Assembly: GCA_001512505.1 (NCBI GenBank)
Contig: LFSC01000009.1
Span: 168,148 to 232,147, forward strand
DNA from: Clostridiaceae bacterium DTU079
GTDB lineage: Bacteria > Bacillota > Clostridia > Acetivibrionales > Acetivibrionaceae
Length of the DNA stretch: 64,000 nucleotides
Direction of reading: 5' to 3'
Positions 25,953 to 34,103 of the stretch are shown here, piece by piece. Below the pieces are notes generated by a model. It was not told the DNA's origin. It did not search any database and worked only from the letters and a program-made list of their open reading frames with translations. The position numbers and the translations under genes were made by a program. The stretch's first letter is position 1. Every line of letters starts with the position of its first letter.

Positions 25953-26396
25953 TTATGATAAATATTTTCTTACAATCTGATTTACAATCTTTCCATCAGC
26001 CCTGCCTTTTACCTTCGGCAGTACTGCTTGCATCACTTTTCCGATTTCTTTTACAGATGTTGCTCCTGTCTCTTTAATTACGTCCTTTACTATATCCTCT
26101 ATTTGATCTTCACTAAGCTGCTCAGGCAGATAACCAAGAAGCACATTAATTTCAGTTTTTAAATTATCTATCAAATCTTGTCTGCCAGACTTCTCATATT
26201 CTGCAAGCGAATCTTTTCTTTTTTTCAATTCCTTAGAAATTATTTCTAAAACACCATCGTTGTCAAGGGTAACTTTATTATCCTTTTCAACCTGAAGCAC
26301 TGCCGACCTAACCATCTGGATTGTATTCTTTCGAATAGTATCCTTATCCTTCATGGCTGATTTCATATCTTCCGTTAGTTTTTCCTTAAGGGACAT
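25953..26396 (-). CDS. yqeY: GatB/YqeY domain protein, 147 aa
   Basis: A standalone YqeY protein, resembling the tail of the GatB amidotransferase subunit. It begins MSLKEKLTEDMKSAMKDKD and contains IQMVRSAVLQVEKD and VLPKVKGRADGKIVNQIVR, both typical. The tail-like domain may act on tRNA or aminoacyl-tRNA. It follows rpsU by 14 bp in the same direction, a common pairing in Firmicutes. SD GGGAGG precedes the ATG. Confidence 0.93.
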   Translation of the reverse strand: MSLKEKLTEDMKSAMKDKDTIRKNTIQMVRSAVLQVEKDNKVTLDNDGVLEIISKELKKRKDSLAEYEKSGRQDLIDNLKTEINVLLGYLPEQLSEDQIEDIVKDVIKETGATSVKEIGKVMQAVLPKVKGRADGKIVNQIVRKYLS

Positions 26397-26410
26397 CTAT
26401 TACGCCTCCC

Positions 26411-26587
26411 TTATCTAAACTTTCTTTTTCGTGCAGCTTCAGATTTTTTCTTTCTTTTTACACTTGGTTTTTCATAATGCTCCCTTTTTCTTACTTCTGC
26501 CAACACGCCTGCTTTAGCGCATTGTCTTTTAAATCTTTTAAGAGCACTATCAAGTGATTCATTCTCTTTAACTCTAACTTCAGACAC
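26411..26587 (-). CDS. rpsU: 30S ribosomal protein S21, 58 aa
   Basis: The sequence [20 protein letters not shown] followed by [21 protein letters not shown] and a very basic tail matches bS21. The start is GTG at 26587 with SD GGAGGG and 58 residues, the usual size; longer in-frame starts are not supported. It is read from a strong promoter at 26693-26722 with a ~98-nt leader and followed by yqeY. Confidence 0.97.
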   Translation of the reverse strand: MSEVRVKENESLDSALKRFKRQCAKAGVLAEVRKREHYEKPSVKRKKKSEAARKRKFR

Positions 26588-26692
26588 GTATTTCCCTCCC
26601 TCCGATGGTAGCAATTATGCTTAGACTAAAACTACATACTATTTACGTGTGGATTAAATTGGGAACTAAGCTAAATATAGCACACACACTCT

Positions 26693-26722
26693 ATTATATA
26701 TTACTCATAGAACAGGTGTCAA
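26693..26722 (-). promoter_or_regulatory. Consensus promoter of rpsU-yqeY
   Basis: TTGACA (26722-26717), an 18-nt spacer and TATAAT (26698-26693) lie about 105 nt upstream of the rpsU start codon. Confidence 0.8.
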
Positions 26723-26861
26723 TAATTATTTTACTGTTGTTTCAACCAGTCATACCATTTTTTAATACCGGGAGCATTAATATACCACTTTATTTTTTCT
26801 CTAGTTAGTGTTAAAATATTCCTTAGCAGAATAAATAGTTTATTATATCAAGGAAGGTATT

Positions 26862-28265
26862 ATGATGTACAAATTAAGCAGACAAGCTTACTTTAACGTA
26901 ATACAGCTATTATTGGACATCATTTTTCTGTTTGTATCATTCTTCTTATCATATTTCACAGCAAATATAAAATCGGATTTACATAGTTTTATAGATTATT
27001 TGTGGATTATAATATTTTTTGTGCCTCTATGGCTTTTCCCGATGAGTTTTTTCGGGATGTATGACAAAACAACCTTTTGCTATATGGATAGAATAATTCG
27101 AAATTGTCTTCTTTCCACTCTCTTTGCAAGCACCTTTCTGTCAACAATGGTTTTTTTCGTTAAGGAATCCATGTTCAGCAAAACTTTATTTATATTATTT
27201 GTTGTAATTGTATTAAACCTATTAATTCTTGAAAGATTAATTTATACCTTCATAATTTCCAAAACAATGAGAGAAAAAAATGCAGCAACACGGGTTATAA
27301 TTATAGGTTCACCCAGTGCTGCAGAAAAATATATGGATTATATTAAAAAAACGAATATTTGGGTTAATATTATAGGTTATGTCAGTGTTGATTCAAATAA
27401 ATCCGCCAAACATGTGTATAGCCTTGGACATTTAAAAGACCTCTCTGAGATCCTGAAGCATAATGCCGTGGATGAAGTAATATTTGCATTGCCAAAAGAT
27501 TATGTCGGGGAAGTGGAACAGTATGTATTATTATGTGAAAAAATGGGTATTACAGTTAGAATGGTTCTCAATTTATATGATTTGAAATTGTCCAAAACCC
27601 ATGTAACCACCATAGGAACTTTTCCCATACTAACATTTCATACCGTTACCCTTAATACCACACAGATGCTGATCAAACGAATAATGGATATAATAGGCTC
27701 AATTATAGGACTTATTATAACTGTCTTTTTATCATTATTTATAATACCGGCCATAAAAATAGATTCCCCCGGACCGGCCATTTTTTCTCAGGAAAGAGTG
27801 GGGCTAAACGGAAGAACCTTTAAATTGTATAAGTTTCGGTCTATGACATGTGATGCAGACACAAAGAAGCAACAACTTGCCAAATACAATCAAATAAAAG
27901 AAGGTCCCATGTTTAAAATAAAGAATGACCCCAGAGTTACCAAAGTCGGCCATTTTCTAAGAAGAACAAGTCTTGATGAGCTTCCTCAGTTTTTCAATGT
28001 GTTGAAAGGAGATATGAGTCTTGTCGGAACAAGACCTCCTACATTGGATGAAGTAAGTAATTACAAGGACTATCATTGGCGAAGAATAAGTATAAAACCC
28101 GGTATTACGGGCTTGTGGCAAATAAGTGGCAGAAGCGGTATTACAAATTTCGATGAAGTAGTAAAGCTTGACACACAGTATATCGATGAGTGGTCAATCT
28201 GGTTGGATATTAAGATCATCATCAAAACTGTGCTTATAGTGTTTAAAAGGAGCAACGCTTACTAA
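26862..28265 (+). CDS. Polyprenyl-phosphate sugar-1-phosphate transferase, 467 aa
   Basis: This is an exopolysaccharide polyprenyl glycosylphosphotransferase (WbaP/CpsE-like). Several N-terminal membrane helices (about residues 10-120) are followed by a CoA-binding-like domain (RVIIIGSPSAAEKYMDYI) and a further helix near 270. The C-terminal bacterial sugar transferase domain has KIDSPGPAIFSQERVG, the KFRSM segment, FLRRTSLDELPQFFNVL and GDMSLVGTRPPTLDEV. It should transfer a hexose-1-phosphate to undecaprenyl phosphate, starting a surface glycan. The start is ATG at 26862 or 26865, after AAGGAAGG. It is the only plus-strand gene in a mostly minus-strand region and lies next to the tyrosine-kinase genes. 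Confidence 0.92.
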   Translation: MMYKLSRQAYFNVIQLLLDIIFLFVSFFLSYFTANIKSDLHSFIDYLWIIIFFVPLWLFPMSFFGMYDKTTFCYMDRIIRNCLLSTLFASTFLSTMVFFVKESMFSKTLFILFVVIVLNLLILERLIYTFIISKTMREKNAATRVIIIGSPSAAEKYMDYIKKTNIWVNIIGYVSVDSNKSAKHVYSLGHLKDLSEILKHNAVDEVIFALPKDYVGEVEQYVLLCEKMGITVRMVLNLYDLKLSKTHVTTIGTFPILTFHTVTLNTTQMLIKRIMDIIGSIIGLIITVFLSLFIIPAIKIDSPGPAIFSQERVGLNGRTFKLYKFRSMTCDADTKKQQLAKYNQIKEGPMFKIKNDPRVTKVGHFLRRTSLDELPQFFNVLKGDMSLVGTRPPTLDEVSNYKDYHWRRISIKPGITGLWQISGRSGITNFDEVVKLDTQYIDEWSIWLDIKIIIKTVLIVFKRSNAY

Positions 28266-28336
28266 AAAGTCACAGGTTTTAAGCCTTTTTTCTAAAAAAT
28301 TTTGCTAATTCTTATGAATTTGCTCAAGTTATTTAT

Positions 28337-28377
28337 GTATAAAAAAATGGAAGATTCTTTCTCCCATTTTTTTATAC
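28337..28377. terminator. Bidirectional terminator between the sugar transferase and ssb
   Basis: GTATAAAAAAATGG pairs with CCCATTTTTTTATAC around an interrupted loop, with runs of T on each strand. It separates two converging genes. Confidence 0.8.
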
Positions 28378-28398
28378 TTTAATTATCCTAATATTTAA

Positions 28399-28806
28399 TT
28401 AAAACGGAAGCTCCCCATCATCCTCTACAGGGAAAAACCCTTCCAGATCGCTGTCTTTATGTTGAAGTCCATCCGTTGAATAACTGTCTTTTTTACTATC
28501 GGCAAAAAACACTTCTTCTGCTATTATTTCCGTTATAGTATGCTTATTCCCCTGGTCGTCGTTCCATGAACGGTTTTGGATCCTTCCTATTACTGCAACC
28601 TGTTGCCCTTTATGAAAATAATTATTGCAAAATTCCGCTGTCTTTTCCCAAGCCGTAACAGGGAAGAAATCCGCCTGTTCCTGATCCTCTTGCTTTGAAA
28701 ACCTTCTGTTTACAGCAAGTCTAAAAAGGCACAGCATCTTACCGGTAGTAGTGTGTCTGACTTCAGGATCCTTTGTTAATCTCCCCATTAAAAAAACTTT
28801 GTTCAT
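28399..28806 (-). CDS. ssb: Single-stranded DNA-binding protein, 135 aa
   Basis: The OB-fold is intact: MNKVFLMGRLTKDPEVRHT, then LFRLAVNRRF and AVIGRIQNRSW. The acidic tip DDGELPF is a bona fide interaction tail. The region between is short (about 25 residues), giving a compact protein of 135 aa versus ~140-170 for the main Firmicutes SSB. This could be the genome's second SSB; the housekeeping ssb usually sits between rpsF and rpsR, which are absent here. Promoter boxes lie at 28842-28870. Confidence 0.92.
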   Translation of the reverse strand: MNKVFLMGRLTKDPEVRHTTTGKMLCLFRLAVNRRFSKQEDQEQADFFPVTAWEKTAEFCNNYFHKGQQVAVIGRIQNRSWNDDQGNKHTITEIIAEEVFFADSKKDSYSTDGLQHKDSDLEGFFPVEDDGELPF

Positions 28807-28841
28807 ACAAAACCAACCTACTTTCCAAATTTCTTAACATC

Positions 28842-28870
28842 ATTATATCAAACATTTGTTCGGTTGTCCA
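28842..28870 (-). promoter_or_regulatory. Promoter of ssb
   Basis: TGGACA (28870-28865), a 17-nt spacer and TATAAT (28847-28842) precede the ssb start codon by about 35 nt. Confidence 0.75.
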
Positions 28871-28909
28871 TAGGTTGTTTATGTTTTTAGAAAAAAACTG
28901 TGAATAACA

Positions 28910-30301
28910 CTACTCATACTTATAATAATAATAATAACCTGTTCTCCTGTTTTCAATCTTGGTAAGCACTGTACCGATAATATTGGCATTTACACTGTTA
29001 AGCAGCTTCTTAGCCCGTTTTGCCATTTCAATTCTCGTCTGTCGGGATGCCAATACCAACAATACTCCATCGGTAATTCCCGCTACTATAGCAGCATCTG
29101 TAACCTGCGCAACGGGAGGAGTGTCTACAATAATAAGATCATACTCATCCTTCAATTTATCCAGTAGATTTTTCATTTTATTTGAACTCAACATTTCAGC
29201 CGGATTTGGCGGAACAGGTCCGCAAGTAATTATGTAGAGATTTTGAATGTCGTCCTTTTGTGTAATCTTTACTTTATAGTCTTCATTCTGTTCTGTAAGT
29301 ATATTGGTTAATCCGGTCTTGTTCTTAATTCCGAAATAATGATGTACCTTCGGTTTTCTCATATCGGCATCAATAATTAGAACCTTTTTACCCAATCGTG
29401 CAAGGGTAACTGCCAGATTAACGGCTGTAACCGTCTTTCCGTCACCTAATGTAGGACTTGTAACCACCAGCGTCTTTAATTCCTTATCTACACTGGTATA
29501 ATACAAATTGGTCCTAAGTTCTCTGAAGGCTTCTGTTGCCGGAGCCTTCGGATTATTATGAGCAATAAGATTCTTAAGATATTGCTGCTCCAGTACTTTT
29601 TGGTCTTTTGCCTTCTTCTTACCCCTCTTGCCACCCTCAAACTCGGGTATTGTACCGATAACATTAAGTCCAAGATGTCTTTCAACCTCTTCCGGCTTTT
29701 TAAAGGTATGGTCAATAAATTCCAGTAAAAATATCAAAGCTGCTCCAAGTAATAAACCTAAAAAAGCGGAAACTGCAACATTCTTTTTTGTACTTGGACT
29801 GATGGGAACATCCGGAATTTCTGCGATATCAATAATATTAACATTTTTAACCTCAATAATTTCCGCTGCCAAATCTTGTATAACATCAGCTAATTCGTTT
29901 ACAACATTAGCAGCAAGCTCAGGGTCAGTATCCTCATAACTTATACTGAATATCCTGGAATCCTTAACAGTTGTAACTCCAACTTTACTTTGAAATTCTT
30001 TAATATCAACACCAAGTTTCTCATTGATTATTTTTGCAACACGGCGTGATTTAAGTATTTGCCTGTAATCCACAACAAGTTGGTTGTTAAGTTGAATGTC
30101 TGTAATACTCAACGCGATCTGTCCCGGTTCTTTTCCAAGGAATAAGGTAGATTCAGCTTTGTACACCGGTTTTAAATAAAATTTCGTTACAAGAAATGCT
30201 GAAGTGGTAGCAAGTATTAAACATACAACTATCAGGTACCATTTCTTTAGAAGAAGATATACTAATTCTAGCACATCGATTTCTTCAAAATTTTTTTCCA
30301 T
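28910..30301 (-). CDS. Wzz/Wzc-type polysaccharide tyrosine autokinase, 463 aa
   Basis: The N-terminal Wzz domain is flanked by membrane segments at about 22-40 and 174-195. The cytoplasmic kinase domain has Walker A SPTLGDGKTV (282-291), Walker A' VLIIDADMRKP and Walker B IIVDTPP. The C-terminus carries a tyrosine cluster (YYYYYKYE) that is the probable autophosphorylation site. It is a fused CapA-CapB-like protein that controls chain length and export of a surface glycan. A paralogue lies immediately upstream (30930-32331, frameshifted). A promoter at 30391-30419 lies upstream with an ~80-nt leader. Confidence 0.93.
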   Translation of the reverse strand: MEKNFEEIDVLELVYLLLKKWYLIVVCLILATTSAFLVTKFYLKPVYKAESTLFLGKEPGQIALSITDIQLNNQLVVDYRQILKSRRVAKIINEKLGVDIKEFQSKVGVTTVKDSRIFSISYEDTDPELAANVVNELADVIQDLAAEIIEVKNVNIIDIAEIPDVPISPSTKKNVAVSAFLGLLLGAALIFLLEFIDHTFKKPEEVERHLGLNVIGTIPEFEGGKRGKKKAKDQKVLEQQYLKNLIAHNNPKAPATEAFRELRTNLYYTSVDKELKTLVVTSPTLGDGKTVTAVNLAVTLARLGKKVLIIDADMRKPKVHHYFGIKNKTGLTNILTEQNEDYKVKITQKDDIQNLYIITCGPVPPNPAEMLSSNKMKNLLDKLKDEYDLIIVDTPPVAQVTDAAIVAGITDGVLLVLASRQTRIEMAKRAKKLLNSVNANIIGTVLTKIENRRTGYYYYYKYE

Positions 30302-30390
30302 ATTCCTGACCCCTTTTCAAACATCTTTTCTTTTTTTCGTAGTTTTTACTTTTTTGTCGTTTTTACTTGAAAACAAGCCCCAATAATACT

Positions 30391-30419
30391 ATTTTACATA
30401 CGCTTCATATTATTGTCAA
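30391..30419 (-). promoter_or_regulatory. Promoter of the tyrosine autokinase gene
   Basis: TTGACA (30419-30414), a 17-nt spacer and TAAAAT (30396-30391) lie about 90 nt upstream of the start codon. The leader contains two copies of an AGTAAAAACNAC-like motif. Confidence 0.7.
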
Positions 30420-30790
30420 ATAAATAGATTTGCAAATATCCCTTTTAATTGAATGTAAGAAAAACGTACAAAATGACTAATCCATATAACCTATATAGTC
30501 GGTTGTCTTTTTTAGTTAGCCTCAATCATAACTTGAACTGCACATCCAGCATAGTTTAATGAACTATAGTATAATATTAATTAAATGACATAAACTGTTG
30601 CTGGAAAAAAGACGGAAATTTTATTGACATGAATTGGTATTAACCAATTTGAACTTCAATATTAAACCATTTATATTATCGGCAATCGAAAGATGGATTT
30701 TTATAATTATTGAAATTTTAAAGCATAATATTTAGCTTAAACGCTGTATATCCCATTGATTTTATTTAAAATTCATCTTTAAGCCTAAAG

Positions 30791-30865
30791 AGGCTGTTAA
30801 CCCGCATAGGATATTATCACAAAATTCATAAGTTTCCTGCACGAATTAACAGTCCCTAACAGCCT
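30791..30865 (-). ncRNA. Candidate structured RNA element between the two kinase genes
   Basis: AGGCTGTTA (30791-30799) is fully complementary to TAACAGCCT (30857-30865), and CTGTTAA (30794-30800) is also complementary to TTAACAG (30846-30852). The same left arm can thus pair with either right arm. Internal segments GCAGGA and TCCTATGC (minus strand) could form a nested helix. It lies about 65 bp after the frameshifted kinase gene and ~470 bp before the next, in a polysaccharide block. It may be a riboswitch-like or antitermination element. I cannot name a family from sequence alone. Confidence 0.45.
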
Positions 30866-30929
30866 GATAGAAATATTCTCTTCTGTATCACTTTTATTCT
30901 CTTAAATCCACAAGCTCAAAACTCACGAA

Positions 30930-32331
30930 TTATTCATATTTGTAGCTATAGCTATAATATGATATTCGTTTATTGTCTATCTTTGTCAATACAACACCTA
31001 TTATATTGGCATTAACGCTGTCTAAAGCCTTCTTTGCACGTTTGGTGATTTCTATTCTTGTCTCGTTGCTGGCAAGAACAAGAATAGTACCGTCAGTCAC
31101 TCCTGCAAGTATTGCAGCATCAGTTACCTGCCCTATAGGCGGTGTATCTATTATTATTATATCATATTCCTCTTTCAATCTTTCCAATAAATGAGTCATT
31201 CTCTTTGAATTCAGCATTTCCGCTGCATTAGGAGGAACCGGTCCACTGGTCAGTATTTGCAAATTAGAGTTCTCGTCGAATTTTACAGTATTAATCTTGT
31301 TTTTGTCTTTATCGCTGGTAAGTAAATTGGTCAGACCTTCCTTGTTTTCTATTCCAAAATAGAGGTGTACTTTCGGCTTTCTTAAATCCGCATCTACAAT
31401 TAAAACTTTATTACCCGCTCTCGAAAGAGTTACTGCAAGATTAACAGCCGTAACAGTCTTACCGTCACCCATTGTTGGGCTGGTTACAACTATTGTTTTT
31501 AACTCCCTGTCCACACCTAAATACTGAAGGTTGGTACGAAGCTCCCTAAACGCTTCGGTAGCAGGTGCTTTAGGATTATTTTTAGTAATGAGATTTTTAA
31601 GATATTGCTTTTCAAGAAGCTTCTCATCTTTAGGCTTTTTCTTTCCTCTCTTACCGCCCTCAAATAAAGGAATTGTACCGATTACATTAATCTCAAGCTG
31701 ATTTTCAACGTCTTCAGGCTTCTTAAACGTATGATCGAGATATTCAAGCAAATATATAAGCAATGCTCCCAACAACAGCCCTAAAACCCCTGCAACACTA
31801 ATATTCATCTTTTTATTGGGTTTAACGGGTTTAGTAGGAACCTTTGCCGTATCAATAACTTGTACATTATTTACTTCAATTATATCCTTTGCTAATTTCT
31901 GAATTATGGTCGCAAGCTCGTTTGCCACAGCTGCAGCCCGTTCCCTGTCAGTATCCGCATAACTTATACTGAAAATACGAGAGTCCTTAACCGTCTTAAC
32001 ACTAACATTACCTTGGAATACACTGACAGGTACTCCAAGCTTCTTTTCTATTTCCTCTGCAACAGTTCGAGACATTAATAAACTCTCTATAGTCTGCCAC
32101 CAACTGATTGTTGACTTGAATATCCGCAAAGCTAAAATCAACCTTTTGTCTTTCTTTACCTAGGAATAGCGTTGTTTCAGCGGTATAAACAGGTCTTAAG
32201 TAATATTGGGTTATTAAGAAAGCTGAGGTTGTCGAAAGGACAAAACATAATACAATCAAATACCACTTTTTTAAAAGCAAATAAAGTAACTCCCGAATAT
32301 CTATACTAACAAAATCATTTTTATCCATCAA
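30930..32331 (-). pseudogene. Second Wzz/Wzc-type tyrosine autokinase gene, frameshifted
   Basis: The first part (32008-32331 in one frame) encodes a Wzz-like N-terminus (MMDKNDFVSIDIRELLYLLL, LFLGKERQKVDFSFADIQ, QLVADYRE), and the rest (30930-32141 in another frame) encodes the remainder, with Walker A SPTMGDGKTV, DADLRKP, IIDTPP and a C-terminal YYSYSYKYE tail. A single extra base near 32076-32079 would restore continuity (TTTATTA|ATGTCTCGA on the minus strand). It could be a real mutation or a sequencing error. The paralogue at 28910-30301 is intact. Residue similarity is high in the kinase domain. Confidence 0.85.
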
Positions 32332-32456
32332 TAGCTAACCCCTTTACTAGAATTATTTCGACTTTCTTCTATATTTTTCTATTTATATTGGTACAAATAT
32401 TATTTTATTCTATATTCTATAATACTGTCAACTTTTTCAATATATAAATACACTAC

Positions 32457-33014
32457 CTAATCTTCATTAAGTATATATGAATATCTGTAAAACAGTATTT
32501 TTGCCCTTTCGTAATCACCTCCAAGAGTTTGCCTAAGGTACTTCTTTGCCTTTTCTGTATTTTCATCGGTATATCCGTCATTCATAAGACTTTTCAAGTA
32601 ACCTATATCAACCATTGAATAAATCCTTCTAAAGTCACTTAGATCTTCATCCAATATTTCATTTCTATGTTCGCGAATCTTTCTTTCAATCCACTCCTCC
32701 GATCCTTTGCCCACCGGAGACGAATCTGACGGCAAATTATCTTTTTCCTTTTCATCATTTTTCTGTTTATTGGTCGGTGTAATAAGCTTTTCCTGAGATG
32801 AAGCATTTTCTATGGGCGTTTTCAATTCCACGTCTGAAACCGTACTCTCGCCACTGGCAGAAGGTATGGGTATCTGTTCACCATTACGCGTATGCGGTGC
32901 GTCGGTCGGTTGAGTATTTGCATTACTGGTATTTCTGTTCAATAGTATAGGAACAGCAAGTCCGCCAACTATTGTCAGCAATATCACCAGTATAACAACA
33001 ATAACTTTCTTCAT
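32457..33014 (-). CDS. Hypothetical membrane-anchored protein, 185 aa
   Basis: It begins MKKVIVVILVILLTIVGGLA, a single N-terminal membrane helix, then a Ser/Thr/Asn/Pro-rich linker (residues ~30-100) and a charged, helical C-terminal domain (about 105-185) containing DLSDFRRIYSMVDIGYLKSL and DYERAKILFYRYSYILNED. I do not recognise the domain. It lies between the CpsB-type phosphatase and the kinase gene on the same strand, so it may take part in the surface-polysaccharide system, perhaps as a regulator. Confidence 0.7.
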   Translation of the reverse strand: MKKVIVVILVILLTIVGGLAVPILLNRNTSNANTQPTDAPHTRNGEQIPIPSASGESTVSDVELKTPIENASSQEKLITPTNKQKNDEKEKDNLPSDSSPVGKGSEEWIERKIREHRNEILDEDLSDFRRIYSMVDIGYLKSLMNDGYTDENTEKAKKYLRQTLGGDYERAKILFYRYSYILNED

Positions 33015-33092
33015 TGCTTTACTCCTTTAAACTTTTAATAGAATAGTATAATTATACTATTGACCATTTATTAGGTACTCATACCGTTAATT

Positions 33093-33884
33093 CTACATAT
33101 TGGGTCTCAGGCTTCTTAGCATTTCGATTAAGAATGAACCTTTACTTACGAGCTTCATTCTTTCTACTTCTTTATTCTCAAACACCAGGACGGGGTTTTT
33201 ATAAAAGATAATATCGGTATTCTCCGTACCGCATATTTCAATTAAGACTTTTTCAACATCCTTCATTGAAGGTATCGGCCTTTTACCTCCATGAGCATCA
33301 TTAGCAATAAGATGTACCATTCCTTCCTTGATCAACCGAATTGCTTCCTTTCGAACTTCCTTACCATGATATCCCATCAAACTACCGGAATTAACCTGTA
33401 TCAAGGCTCCCTTTTCAACTGCTTCCTTTATAATACCGCTTCTTCTATATTGCAGACTGTAACGCTCAGGATGAGCTATGATAGGTATATACCCCTCCAA
33501 CTGCATAGAAAACAGCAGGTTAGACATATATTTAGGGATATTTTCAAAGGAAAATTCTATTAAGACATACTTTGAGTTGTTCAAGGTAAGTATTTCACCG
33601 TTCTTTATCCTATCAACCGTATCATCAGAAGCAAAAACCTCCATACCCGGATATATACTAAGTTCAATCCCTTGATTATGTAATTCACCGTTTAATTGAG
33701 AAATTAACTTATTGACGCACTCAGGTGTTGGCTTTAAATCATAATCCCCTATAAAATGTGGAGTTGCAATTACTTTACTAACACCTTTTTCCGTAAGCTT
33801 TCTAGATAGTACAACCGCTTCTTCAATTGTTTTTGGTCCGTCATCTACCCCATAAAGAATATGACAATGAATATCAACCATCAT
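33093..33884 (-). CDS. CpsB/CapC-type tyrosine-protein phosphatase (PHP domain), 263 aa
   Basis: The PHP motifs are intact: DIHCHILYGVDDGP, ATPHF, PIIAHPERY, and NSGSLMGYHGKEV, with LIANDAHG. Such phosphatases dephosphorylate the BY-kinase and control capsule or exopolysaccharide output. The start is the ATG at 33884 (or 33881). It is upstream of the membrane protein and the two autokinase genes, in the same orientation; this is the usual phosphatase-kinase pairing. Confidence 0.93.
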   Translation of the reverse strand: MMVDIHCHILYGVDDGPKTIEEAVVLSRKLTEKGVSKVIATPHFIGDYDLKPTPECVNKLISQLNGELHNQGIELSIYPGMEVFASDDTVDRIKNGEILTLNNSKYVLIEFSFENIPKYMSNLLFSMQLEGYIPIIAHPERYSLQYRRSGIIKEAVEKGALIQVNSGSLMGYHGKEVRKEAIRLIKEGMVHLIANDAHGGKRPIPSMKDVEKVLIEICGTENTDIIFYKNPVLVFENKEVERMKLVSKGSFLIEMLRSLRPNM

Positions 33885-34054
33885 TTTATTCAGTCCTTTT
33901 TATTATGTTGAGCATATTATTTTTATATTTTTATTCTATCTATTAATTATATCAATTGCTACTTCCTACCACAACATAACTTTAATTTTTTTATTTAAGA
34001 TTTGAACCCAAACTTGCTGCGGTCAATAAAGAAATTAAACCCGTCATATGAATC

Positions 34055-34082
34055 AGGCAGCTGGACTTTCGCCCAACTGCCT
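34055..34082 (-). terminator. Hairpin after the SLH gene
   Basis: AGGCAGCTGG pairs with CCAACTGCCT (one wobble) around an 8-nt loop, right after the SLH stop codon. The T-run is weak, so termination efficiency is uncertain. Confidence 0.55.
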
Positions 34083-34103
34083 TGAATTATTTCAAACCAA
34101 GTT

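Larger units (their letters stand above)
30302..30929. other. 628-bp intergenic region between the two kinase genes
   Basis: No gene is apparent. The 3' part has the structured element at 30791-30865. A palindrome AATTGGT-ATTA-ACCAATT lies at 30632-30649 just behind a plus-strand TTGACA (30624-30629). The 5' part is the leader and promoter of the autokinase gene. Confidence 0.6.

Noticed and set aside
30930..32331. Two separate genes
   Set aside because: The two frames form one Wzz/Wzc protein that aligns end to end with the intact paralogue.
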